From Lytechinus variegatus (taxonomy: Eukaryota > Echinodermata > Echinoidea > Temnopleuroida > Toxopneustidae), in contig NC_054751.1 in assembly GCF_018143015.1 (NCBI RefSeq), positions 24,132,425 to 24,196,424 on the forward strand: a stretch of 64,000 bases of DNA, read 5' to 3'. Below the pieces are notes generated by a model. It ran no database searches. It saw only the letters and a list, made by a program, of their open reading frames with translations, and had not been told where the DNA came from. Positions within the stretch are counted from its first letter, which is position 1. Each line of letters opens with the position of its first letter. Below, in pieces: positions 35,574-46,670 of this stretch. Both the position numbers and the translations under genes were made by a program.

Positions 35574-35683
35574 GTGCAGGAACGCCCTTGGCACCACACT
35601 TCCATGCAGCTCACTGGTGCAACTAAGGGCGTTTATGCATGCACGCAATGCGCTTAAGTGTGGTGCTAAGGGCGTTCCTGCAC
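35574..35683. repeat. 110-bp hairpin with 28-bp stem
   Basis: The left stem begins GTGCAGGAACGCCCTTGGCA and the right stem ends TGCTAAGGGCGTTCCTGCAC; the arms pair at 27 of 28 positions around a 54-nt loop. Probably a tiny MITE or its remnant, 650 bp past the CFAP58 stop. Confidence 0.6.
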
Positions 35684-35849
35684 CGACAACGATTTATTGA
35701 CGAAGCTTTGTGATGATGTTGATCTTTCAAGTCATGCATGATGGAGAACACACTAAGAGCGAAATTGACACTTTTCAAAACTCACTAGTGTTATGGAGGG
35801 GGTTTCTTTTTTGTCGTTTATATTAATATTTCAGCATTTAGAAACATTC

Positions 35850-35895
35850 CAACGTATCAAGCACCATATAAAAGTGGAATATTATTATTAAATAA
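35850..35895 (+). mobile_element. Truncated SINE 3' end
   Basis: CAAGCACCATATAAAAGTGG then AATATTATTATTAAA matches the 3' end of the 26.3-kb SINE; only the tail is present. Confidence 0.5.
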
Positions 35896-37424
35896 TTTCA
35901 CATTTCTGTAAAATATAAGCAAGTCACTGCAAGCCGTCCATATCTATGTTGTATGCAAATTGAAAACCTTGATATTTCTATCTTCAAATTAAAATGAAAG
36001 TTTCATTGAAAATATAAACTCAATTAGACATGTGTTATATTTTGTTTGAATATTTTTTAATTCATGATTTTAGTGTTGTATTACAATCTTTGCAGTATGA
36101 TATCCATATTTATGTGAATTTTTCAAGCACAAATGAATGAAAGATATAAAATTAACCTGCAACAATTCATAGCAATACAAACACATTTTGTCAATATCTA
36201 TTATTGAAAAACCATTTATAGGCAAAACAAAAGTAAAAATTTACTGAACAACTAAACTTTGATGAACATGATTAACACATCGGAAAACAAATGAATGTCA
36301 TCTTCCTTGCCATGTCTGCTATTTGTATTGCCTTTTCGAGAAAATGCAGAAGGTTATTGAAATCACAATCAGAAATTACCAAAATACTATTTAAAACTCT
36401 TTGTAACTTTCTGATTTTTTCAAGGTTACAACTGATCAATTCGTTTTTTTTTATTGCCTTTATTTAGCCATTTTCTAAAGTCATTAAAATACAAAGTTTG
36501 GCATATTTTATGAACCATTTATCTCAACCAAGTTTGAATGAAGACTTTCTTTATTCTGTGCTTTTGATTGACTCAACCCCCCCCCCAAAAAAAAAAAACA
36601 TCCCAAAGCATGTACTACATACACAAAACTCATACATCATTTAATTCTGATTGGGTTTCTATTTAGAGTGCATTCATTTAAAGGATTCACAATGGGTGAA
36701 AACGGTTACGTCAAAGATGATTTATTTTTGTGGGTGCTTTCTTCCGCCGAGATGACCAAAGCAGGCAAAGGGACAACATCCCTGAGAGCCGGTAGAACTA
36801 TCCTGAGATGCTAACAGCTCGTAGCTGATGGTACCTAGGTTGCCTCTTCCTGTGGACAGGAAAAAGCAGAGAGAAATCGAGATGAATATGAGGATTTATT
36901 AATCCATTCATTCATTTCCCCATGGCATCCATTCACTTATCCATTCAATCATTCGTTCACCGATTCGTTTCCTCATTCATCTATGTATTAATTCATTCAC
37001 TGGTGATAGAGATGCAGACAGGAGAGAGATAAATGGAAGGGTGAGAGGGACAAGGGGGATGCAGACGGAGCATTAGAGAGATAGAGAAAAGTAGAGATGG
37101 ATGGCAGAACGGGGGGGGGGGGGTAAATGGGAGACAGTGCCTCCTTTGAATTTTCAATGTGAAGAAAACAAGGAAGAAAAAAAAAGAAAGATGAAGAAAA
37201 TGTGAGAAAAGGGAGGAAAAAAGAAGAGTATAAAAAGGAAAGTTGTAGGTCATGAAAGTCTATATTACCTCTATAATTTACTATTAATTCAGAAAAAATG
37301 TCACTTTTATAGGTCGTCTTGTAGCCCCCCCCCCCCCATCCAAATACCCTACAGGGAGTGCCGCCACACCTGAATAAACAATACAGTGTAAATAAAAAAA
37401 GTTCCATTTAAGATCGAACATGAG

Positions 37425-40400
37425 TTAAGTGCTCCTGAATACTTCACCTTTCTTGAGTGACTTTGGTAGTTCTAGCTTCCTCCTGATAAGACCACCTCCC
37501 GATGACGACACAGTAGATGTTCGATTCCCGGGAGTTGATATTTGTGAACCAGGGGTGTAGAAATACACGTTGGCGCCACCAGCTCCATCAACGAGATCGT
37601 CTGACATACTCGCTTGCAAGGCGTAATGTCGGTCCGGGGATGAAGTACTGTAGGTCCTTTAAAAACAGAAAGAGGGGTCTTGAGCTTACGATTAAACGTT
37701 GGTTATTTACAATATACATGTAGAGTTAAATACGTATACAACTCTATGATTTACAACTACAAACGTGCGTCATTCTTATTGAAAGCATTTAATCATAACG
37801 TATGTTGTTCAACTTTTTTTTTATAATTACACACCTTCTGTTTGAAGGGTATGTGGTTTGGTGTGAATGGGGAGAAAATAATATCGCATTTCTCCTTCGA
37901 GTGATGAACAACCACAGTCTTGAAATATCGTTGGAATAAAGTAAATCGCCTAATGTCTAAAACCATATCATGTCTCATTGGCTTTTTAGACACCCCTTTC
38001 TCCTTCTGGGCTATATCAACTTGAACAAAAAAAAACAACAAACAAGCACACAGACGAAACAAAAAAAGGAGGAAAAAGGGTAGGAGGAGGAGAAAAGAAA
38101 GGAGAAAAAAGAAGAAAAAAGGAAAAGAAGGAGAAGAAGAACTTACAAAAGGAAAGGGAAAAGTAGCAGAAGAAGAAAAAGTAGAAGATGAAAGGTAAAA
38201 GCTTACATGAAATCTGTGTCCTCTTCGTCATCTGATGCGAGTTGGCCGTTGAATTCGTGGTTGAGATATAAATGATCACCGATGACATGACCACAGATGA
38301 TAGTCTGTACCTCGCTTTCCTTCTTATCTACCTGCGACTAACCAATGAACGCGCGCGCGCACACACACACACACACAAAAAAAAAGATTAATATTTTCCC
38401 CAGCATTGTTCAACTAATTTTGATAAAAATAAGTTTTTTTCAGTCTATTTCCCAATGTCTGCGAGTAATGTACTAAAACAGGCGCTATCTAGCAACTCCC
38501 TGAAAACGTGACAAAATTGTAAGAGTTGCAATGAGGGGGGGGGGGCTCTTGACCCCCCTCCCAATTTTTCACGACCAAGAAAAAAAAGAGAAAAGGAAAG
38601 AAAGGGAAAGAACATCAGGTGAAATATGTATTTTGAAAACTACATTCAAGTCTATCAAAAATTTTGTCATAAAAATATGGATTTTCTTTCTCGCTCGCTT
38701 CACTCGTAACTTTTTATAAATTTTGTGCGATACGCCATATCTAGCCCCCTCAATTTTTTTGCTCATTACGCTACTGAGTTGCAAGATTAAAATGTTTATC
38801 TAACAATCTCTAGAATATCTTTTATTGACACGATATCCCCACTTTATTTCATTTTTGTTTGTTTCATCCACGTATAACGCATTAAATTAGCTTATCTTTT
38901 TTTTTCACTTCAAACAGATACATCTTAATTTCTGAAAAAAGTGATGTAACAAACGCAAATTCATCGCTCAAAAACCTGCAAAAGGAACCCCCACCCCCAT
39001 GGCCTGATCTGTTTCTCACTATTTGTTTCGGTTTATCTGTTACTTTCAATTTCAAATTATACAGTGCGAGTGAAAAAATTGACACCTCACAAATCCCCAA
39101 TGTAAGGAAAAAAATGAATACGTAATAATCATATATGGCGTGATTTAGTATCATCTCTCCAATAATTTGATACTATGTGGTATAACGCTTGAATAATGAT
39201 ATCTTGAATTTGCAATGAGTATTAATCCCCCTTGGAGGATTATGGCATCGATATGGGCTCCGTAACACAAAGGTTTGCGATGAATTGCAAATATGAAAGA
39301 ATCGCATTAATTGGTCCCTGGTCAGTATTTTAAACCTAATGCGCGTGTAACATTGATATTGATAGGTCAGTTCATTTAGCGATTGATCGGTGATCTTTGT
39401 GTTACGGAGACCTGCATGGATTCATTAATTGATGTTGTGCCTCACTTTGGCGTCAAAATTTACATCTCTGCATAAAATACCTTCTATTTATCCAAGCGTA
39501 AAGGCATACCACATCAATAAATATGTTTTCAAATCATTTTGGAGAAGATACTCTTTCCGGCTATAATGTATTATTCTTCCATTTAATTGGGGATTTGTGA
39601 GGTATCAAGTTGGGTTTCTTTTTTTGCTCACAAAGTACAATAAATCAAATTCTTCACTTGTTTTAAAAAGTTGTAAATGGATTTTGAACAAACTGATTTT
39701 CTAATTTTCACCCACCTTCTTGGAGAGTTCCTTAGTCAGTGAGGTAACTTCGGCCTTGGCTTCATGCAGTTCCTCTCGCAGCTTCGGTCAGGATGAGAGA
39801 TCGAGAAAAGAAGAAACATCATTTTCAAAGAAAAAAATATGTTTAGGAATAATATTTAGAAACATGACGTTTAAAAAGTCATTCTGCAAAACTATTAACT
39901 CAGTTGCTCTTTTTTTAAATTCGGAAACAAATTTAGGTGTTTGGATGCGTTTATGACTTGACAATAATGGTTAGCTCTACTGCCGGTTCAGTGACTTTTG
40001 CTCCGGCGGCGGCAATTATTCCGCAGCAAGTTCTACGCATTAATGGAATGACCAACTGCCTGGATTTGACACTGTCCCCTATCCTAAACCTAACACCCCC
40101 CCCTTACTGCAACCCTAACCCTAAACCTGTATCTTTAGACAAAATAAAGCCCGGAGCAATTGTAGCCAGAACAAACTTCGTGGCAAATGTCATGTCACCA
40201 TAGTGCCCTAATGGATATCCTTTTATTCATTTATTTTTTTTCAAATTGTTCACAATTCCATAGTTTTACTACTCAATTTTACAATATGTAAAAAAAATAT
40301 GCAATATGATCCCTATTCACATGAGGAAATGGGGGTGGGGTAGTATACATCTGAAACGTTTCGAAAGAGGACTCTTGATTTTAGGCCCCCTAGTTTTTAA

Positions 40401-42958
40401 CATTCTGATCAGTCACTAACATTACCCCCCCCCCCGTCCCTCCCACTGCTCGGACCTGGTGGCCTAAAGTGCTGTACTAGAGCTTCTGTGAATGATGGGC
40501 TGACCGGGCTAGTCCCTTAAAGTGTTGGTGAACGGAGCAGCAAGCAAGCAAGAGGCCACCATGCCGCAGCTGAGAATACAAATAGGTGATTCAATTTTAA
40601 TGTACACAATTACATACATGTTTTTGTTACTTATCTCTATATTATATTCTTTGCTGGACACTAATATTGTAAGCACTGTGATACTTTTGTGTATAATAGT
40701 GCATATATAAATAACCCTTATTATTATCATTATTATCAATATACATCATACGATGGGGCCCGGATAGGGCCTGATTAATCATTCCATAATGGTCAGTGTC
40801 TAAACTCTCCATGTTGGATGCAATTCACAACCCTATCACAAAACTTAAAATAAAAAGCTATGGTTGCCCCTTTTTCATCTGTTATATACCTTTGCATTTT
40901 CCATTACGAGTATACTGCTGGCTTGGGCCTGCTCGATAATAAATTCATTAAAGCCGCGATCCCATCCCTCGGCTAAGCTTTCAGGACCGCCGCCACCAGC
41001 ACTACCTCGACTGGAATAGTCCATGGTGACGTCACGCTCCTCAGATGCAGACGCAGTCAACTGCTGTGGGGTTACCTTAGCAACTAATCATGACACAAAA
41101 AATATATAAAATTGGTTGGTTGATATATGTATATGATCACAACATTTAGGACTCCTCCAGACTCGAGTAATCTCAACGATTTAGCATGCTCATCCATGTA
41201 AATTTTAAGGCATTTTGTTTAATTGGAGGTGGGGGGGACGCTATAGCTGTCAGTCTTTGTGAAGAGAAACGCTTTCAATTATTCATAGTCATGGTTGATG
41301 ATGGTTGGTATACAAGCAGATGATTAAGATAATTAAATTCATTTCTTTTATGTTATAAACTAGGGAGCTATTACCTCTTCCACATGAGGCAGGGAGGCTG
41401 ACGAAATGCCCCCCACCCCCTCTCCCTAACTGGTACACAAACTTAAACCAACCAACTAATTACCTTGTGATGGGATCTTTGGGCTGACTGTCTGGTGGAA
41501 TCTCGGCCTATATTGGAACTCGTTCCTTTTCGGTGAATTGGTGACAACCCCAGTCTTTTCTCTCTCATCGGTTGCTATGGTAACCGATTTCGCTCTGAAA
41601 TAAATATCAAGCCACTTTGGTTGTTACCCCTGATGACATTCTTTTTCTTGGAAAAATAAGAACCATAATCATTCATAACTATAAATGTTAAAAAAACAAT
41701 AATAAAAAATAAAAGTAAAAAGTGTTTTTGATTTCACTCAGGTACCTGGGTAGTATACTTGAAGAAGATGAACTCTTGGGATAGTAATAGGAATCATCAT
41801 TGGCTTGGAAAGGTGACGATCCCCTCAATGAACGTCGACCATCTGATAGATGTGGCTTCCAGTCTTCAGATCTTCCTCTGGATGGATTCCTTAGAATCTC
41901 TCCATCTTGATGATGAGGGATGGAGCGATAGATGAAGGGGAGACATCAAGAAAGAGTGGGTGAGAATTACGGAGATATATTAAGACAAAATGACGATATG
42001 AGGATGGATGGATTGATAGATAGATAAATATACAATTTGATTTGATTGCTAGCTAGCTTAATAGGTTGAGATAGATAGATAGATAGAGACAGATACATAC
42101 ACCACACACCCACATATACACACATACATACGTACATACATACAAATCGGATAGATAGATACATTTCACACTGTTTAAGCTAGCTATGTTTATTTTGTAT
42201 CATGCTTATTTATTTCACTTTCTTGGCAAAATAAAAATGAATCGAGTAATATAAGTCCCTTCCATAAGCTATAGGTATTGCCGATTAGTCTGCTACCAAA
42301 ATATCAAAATGATCAAATTTGGAGAATTGTCTTTCTGTTTGTCAATTCACAATGTATCGGATTCATCGACAATTCACAATCTTCCCATCTTGTTCAAGAT
42401 ATTTTAAATCTGGATAGGAGCGTTTCATAAAGCTGTTTGTGGTAAATGATAAACACCAATTGTTCACTGTTGACGATTTAGCGCCGGCGAGTAAGAAAGG
42501 ATCACCATTCGTTCTTAAAGTCAACGACTTTTTTTTCAACGGCCCTAAGATTTCTTAATTGGATCATTCATTGTTAATCATAAATTGAAATTTTATTTAT
42601 TTATTTTGTTTATCTATCATACTTATTTATTTATTTTATTTTTATTTTTTATTTATTCTTTATTTTTCTTCTTCTTCTTCTTATTTTTTTTGGGGGGAGT
42701 GGTTACAAAAACAGTGATAGTGAAATCTGAACATTATCGTAAGTCACGGAAAAACGGAACATACCAGTTGCGACACGGTGTTGTTCAGTGAGAGAGCCAT
42801 GGCCAAGATTCCTCTCATCCGTTCCGAGTACTCTGGTTAGAAGGTCTACCGCAGATTGGGCCGCATCCAACAGGTTTACCGCTGATCGGGTCTCATCCAA
42901 GATCTGTCGACTCTCGTTCATGTTCGAGGAGAAGTCAGTGGGGTACCCGGCCGGAAAA
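37425..42958 (-). CDS. Unrecognised serine-rich, partly coiled-coil protein, C-terminal seven exons
   Basis: Seven minus-strand exons join in phase: 42958-42765, 41905-41746, 41594-41464, 41083-40890, 39781-39716, 38331-38207, 37647-37425. All have AG/GT borders, and the last ends in a stop. The encoded 364-residue segment starts FPAGYPTDFSSNMNESRQIL; a helical stretch follows (SRQILDETRSAVNLLDAAQS), then a long Ser/Arg/Pro-rich, probably disordered region. A coiled coil runs from EQAQASSILVMENAKLREEL through KAEVTSLTKELSKKVDKKES, and after NHEFNGQLASDDEEDTDF a basic tail ends SLKKGEVFRST. I know no family with this combination; a cytoskeletal or centrosomal scaffold is only a guess. The 5' end is missing or lies further up (see 45203-45239). 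It converges on CFAP58. Confidence 0.72.
38525..38780. mobile_element. Poly-G dispersed repeat
   Basis: It begins with a 12-G run followed by CTCTTGACCCCCCTCCC, carries a TCGCTCGCTTCACTCGT motif, and ends TAGCCCCCTC..CATTACGCTACTGA, as other members of this repeat group do. It lies in an intron of the serine-rich gene. Confidence 0.45.
39255..39413. mobile_element. MITE 'GTAACACAAAG', copy
   Basis: Ends GGGCTCCGTAACACAAAGGT and TTTGTGTTACGGAGACC are near-perfect inverted repeats; the inside is rich in GCGATT/AATCGC words. Confidence 0.6.
39950..40205. repeat. Dispersed repeat with TTTGCTCCGGCG and CAACCCTAACCCTAA
   Basis: Words of this stretch (ACTTTTGCTCCGGCG, GAATGACCAACT, GCAACCCTAACCCTA, TTAGACAAAATAAAGCCC) recur in order but split over 43790-43870 and 44830-44960, showing a dispersed repeat. 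The CCCTAA run is only two to three units and is not a telomere. Confidence 0.45.
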
Positions 42959-43544
42959 CTCGATCGTCAGGGGGGAACTATTTTATGACAAGCAAAAAAA
43001 AAGTTATGGAAATAGTCTGCCCCTTCCCCAATAGCTACAGTTGGTAGAGCAAATCTCGCGTGGGGTGTAATGCGAAAGTCAAACAACCCCGCCGTGCACA
43101 TTCAGTTTAACGTCATGATATCCGGCATGATATCATGACAATCAGAAGTAGTTTGGACATTGTGATCATAAGACGTGATGTTTTGCTGATTGTTACAAAC
43201 GACTGAGATTCTAACTATCTTTTCATATGACTGTGTTTTTTCTTCCTCCCACCCCCCCCCCTTCAATTTGTTTTTCTCACTAGGCCTATCTTAGGGGTTG
43301 CTCCATGCCTGCCTATTTCCCGCGTCGGCCTTATGTATGCCTACATGTCTACCAAGTTCGCATTCTAGAGGTGATACAAACGTGTTTATCATGCAATTCT
43401 GACAAAGAAATTAAATGGAATGCACCTATATAAGACTGTCAGTGATATCTTCCCCATGCAGTACATGATTACCGTCCCTTCCTCCAGATCATACCACCCA
43501 CTGTATTATCCATATACAAGGCACAAGGCATCCCATACCCGTGG

Positions 43545-43765
43545 CGTACCTAGGATTTTCCACACGGGGGGGGGGGGGGCAAAACCGTCCGCCAAAAAAT
43601 TTGACAAGCAAAAAAAAAAGTATTCAAGCTCGTCGTGGGGGGGGGGGGACGGTGTTTCATGCTTGTCAGGGGGGGGGGGCAGGGATACGTCCTTTGCATG
43701 GGTTGTGACTCGTCAGGGGGCAGGGGGCAGACTGCCCCCCCCCCCCTTAGGTACGCTAGTGACAT
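43545..43765. mobile_element. Poly-G dispersed repeat with GTGGCGTACCTAGG ends
   Basis: The left end CGTGGCGTACCTAGGATTTT with poly-G and the right end CCCCTTAGGTACGCTAGTGA are imperfect inverted copies. The interior has TTTGACAAGCAAAAAAAAAG, also found at about 2816. Confidence 0.55.
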
Positions 43766-44548
43766 GACCACACAAGCGTCTATCGGCACATGCATCTTGA
43801 TCAGCGGTTCCATGACATTTGCTCCGGCGACAATCAGCCAGTTCGGAGTTCCGTTCTGCGCATGATCAGAAGAAGGTACGTGTACCATGGCCATATGTGA
43901 AGAGATGGATGATTAACGCGAGCATTTCTTTGATCTAATGATAGTTTTGTTGGCTGATACCCTTTTTCAGCATGTGCCTTTCAATCAACATGCTTCAGAG
44001 TTGGAGCAGCAAACTTGAGAAGCAGACGATTTCTGTGATATAAAATTTGATATTACTCAATCCGGACACTTCCGGGCGCACATAAGGACCTCAATAACAT
44101 TGAGAAATACACGATCTATACCTACACGTTATGTGCCACGTATATCTGGAATATAATGCAGAAACTTGGGAAATGGAATTTTAAATGGTTGACAAATTTG
44201 CCTATATATTTAAATATGCAGACATTTTCCCAAGAACAATAACAGTCACCTGTTAGTGAATTCATAATGAGCGATGAATGTCCATCTCTTTATAGGTCCA
44301 TGTCTGTACTAAAGCGACATGATGGTTTTGATATTTAATGAGATTAGCACCAACTTTGATGTCTTGATTATTCATATATCCTTTTGAATTAAGTTTTTCA
44401 TTAGATCCACACATAAACAACAACAATGCGTCCACTGGCGACTGGTATTGCACAGTTGGCCAAGTACATTGTTATAACGACATGCTAATGCATCCAAAGT
44501 AGAAATGCAACAAATGCCTTGTCCATTGGTGTGCTATTCTAGTCACCT

Positions 44549-44680
44549 GAGACCCGTAACACAAAGTTTAGCAATGATCGTAGAATATTCTTCTACGATT
44601 TATTCCATTGACTACAATGTACAGTCAATCGTAATAATCAAGCGTACGATTCATCGCAAACCTTTGTGTTACGAGACCCT
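44549..44680. mobile_element. MITE 'GTAACACAAAG', copy
   Basis: Ends GAGACCCGTAACACAAAG and CTTTGTGTTACGAGACCC are inverted copies; the centre contains TCTACGATTTATTCC and AATCGTA words. Confidence 0.6.
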
Positions 44681-45202
44681 TGTCTACGCAATTTCAGCAT
44701 CCTGCTTTATAAGGCACGCTTACATAATATCCTACTTTGAAAATGAAAGGTCATTATTTTGACCAAAATTATCCAAGAGGTGACTCCCAACTGGTCATTG
44801 CTCCGCTCTAAATTCCACATACTCATCGAATGACCAACTCCAACCCTGGTTTAAGACTATACCATGCCGTAAACCAACATAAAAAATCCTATTGCAACCC
44901 TAACCCTACATCTTAGACGAAATTAAGCCCATTACTGTCACAGGAGATAGTAGTGTCTCCTGATCGGTTTGCAATTAATACCAATAAGAAAACAGATCAA
45001 CATACATGTATCAGAATCCGCTGCCATCACATTACCATCATTCAAAAAAAAACCGTCATCAAGCTTCAGATGACAATCAACATCATGATACCCAAAGAGC
45101 AATTCTCCTCATCATCCACAAGAAATGTGATTAGACAGGAATAGGACTTACGTGATAATAACAATTTTAGTTTTCCAAAATTAAGGAAACGGCTCAACTA
45201 AC

Positions 45203-45239
45203 CTCTCTTCCTTTGGTTCAAGTTGGACAAGGTTGCATC
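45203..45239 (-). CDS. Probable upstream exon of the serine-rich gene
   Basis: A 37-nt exon between a GTGCAG acceptor and an AGAG|GTTAGT donor. In the frame that joins the 42958 exon it encodes (R)CNLVQLEPKEE(S), with both split codons completed correctly (two bases left over, one base supplied by the next exon). Short, so the call rests on splice signals, phase and hydrophilic composition. Confidence 0.45.
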
Positions 45240-45282
45240 CTGCACGGAGCAAACAAATGATTGAGTTACTCTTAAAAGGGGT

Positions 45283-45465
45283 GGATCTAGAATTTTAGGG
45301 GTGGGGGCATAGAACTATTCACAGACCTTCACTAAAAGAGACCTATATTTATTCCTATCTTCAAGGTGGGGCGCAAGAAGAGAGACTTATACCAAAGGTA
45401 GTGTTTGTATTCAAATTTGCATGCACCGGGGCGGGGGGCGTGCCCTTACATACACCCCTGGATAA
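45283..45465. mobile_element. Poly-G dispersed repeat, GGATCTAGAATTTT end
   Basis: It starts GGGGTGGATCTAGAATTTTA, ends ATACACCCCTGG, and has G-rich patches at both ends, resembling 2755-3022. Confidence 0.4.
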
Positions 45466-45831
45466 GCTCCAGCTCGTTAATAATGAAATGAATCAAATGC
45501 ACATTGTAATTGTAAAAGAAGATTACGAACCTTGGTAGAACTTGATCTTAATTCACCATCTTGATCCGTTTTATAACACTTCCAAAGATGACAGACGAAA
45601 GAAACCCTAGCATGTATAAAGATTATTCGAGTCGGATAATGGACCATTTTAAGCATAGACCTTGCTATGGTTTAAGATAATGTATCGAGGTGTCCCTTGT
45701 ATGCATGCTATTTTTCTACAGAATGCACAGTGTCCTTGTGATTGCAGTTAAATGATCGGATATTGTGACAACGTATGTCAATTCCAACCAGTTTTCAAAT
45801 CGACGAGCTACAATACTTGGAATGCACTTAC

Positions 45832-45869
45832 TTTGTCTCGGAGAAGATCGCGTGCTTGTTGCTTTATGA
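45832..45869 (-). CDS. Possible further upstream exon of the serine-rich gene
   Basis: The donor AAA|GTAAGT at 45831 is strong. In the frame that joins the 45239 exon it reads HKATSTRSSPRQ, serine/arginine-rich like the downstream protein. The acceptor is uncertain (TAG at about 45870 or AAG at 45862) and has a poor pyrimidine tract. Confidence 0.28.
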
Positions 45870-45920
45870 GCTATCGTGGTGCCGAGACGGTATGTATAAA
45901 ATGTGAATACATAAGAAATA

Positions 45921-46068
45921 CCTTGGTCACATTTTTTCTACGACGGCCGTACGGCGAGTCGAAAACAGCCGTTTTAACATCTGTTTGTACCAACTACATA
46001 TAGATGGTTTTAGTCAAAATGAATAAAACGGCTGTTGTCGACTCGCCGTAGAGCAAATGTGACCGTGG
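45921..46068. mobile_element. 148-bp MITE with TA flanks
   Basis: Ends CCTTGGTCACATTT and AAATGTGACCGTGG, then CGGCGAGTCGAAAACAGCCG pairing with CGGCTGTTGTCGACTCGCCG, form a near-complete palindrome. TA occurs on both sides. It lies 50 bp outside the possible exon at 45832-45869. Confidence 0.65.
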
Positions 46069-46670
46069 TATAAAGGAACTCTATTTGAGGTTCTTTTTGC
46101 AACCTTCAGAATTCTTGAGAACTGTGTAAAGAATCCTATTAATTTTGTATTGGGATCTTACTCCATCAAGAACTGATAGGTTGTAACAGCTCCTGGAAAA
46201 TGTCCAAATAAGGGAAAAAGAAAAGTTATAAAATGTAAAAAAAAAAATGTATACTTTTCATGGCGAAGTTACATTTCGTTGCGCTCTCTTCACTAGCGTC
46301 ATGACATGTACATGTATGGGAAGATTAGGGACGCCAAAGTTAAACAAAGCAGATTATGTAACCAGGGCCGTAGCCAGAAGCATTTTGTTGGGGGGGGGGT
46401 GTACCAGCTAAATTTGCCAACTAAATATTGTGTGACAGCGCCAATTCGAGCACAGGGGGAGCCTGATGGGAGATGTGCCCCCCTACAATAATCACATGTA
46501 AAAAGATTTTGAATTTTTGGAATTGAATTAGTTGCATTTGGTGAATAATTTAAGGTAAATTATACAAAGATATGGAAAATATTGAACTGTAAAAATAAAC
46601 ATTTCGGATCAAAATAGAAAGGCTAGTGTGCCGTAGTTGCTAACTTGCAGTATAATGATTTAACCTAATG

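Larger units (their letters stand above)
34923..37424. other. Intergenic interval between convergent CFAP58 and the serine-rich gene
   Basis: AT-rich, no gene. It includes a strong hairpin at 35574-35683, a truncated SINE tail at about 35850-35895, and poly-G/purine-rich tracts near 37020-37220. No canonical CFAP58 poly(A) signal was identified. Confidence 0.5.

Noticed and set aside
36993-37407. 136- and 86-codon minus-strand frames, Phe/Ser/Pro-rich
   Set aside because: They cover purine-rich low-complexity and poly-G sequence next to the serine-rich gene, with no splice or domain support.
40070-40130. CCCTAACCCTAAAC run as an internal telomere
   Set aside because: Only two to three units, and the run is part of a dispersed repeat also seen near 44900.
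46162-46192. 31-nt minus-strand exon with a good TTTTCCAG acceptor and GTAAGA donor
   Set aside because: The only frame that would join the possible exon at 45832-45869 in the chain accepted here contains a stop, so it could not be tied to the gene.
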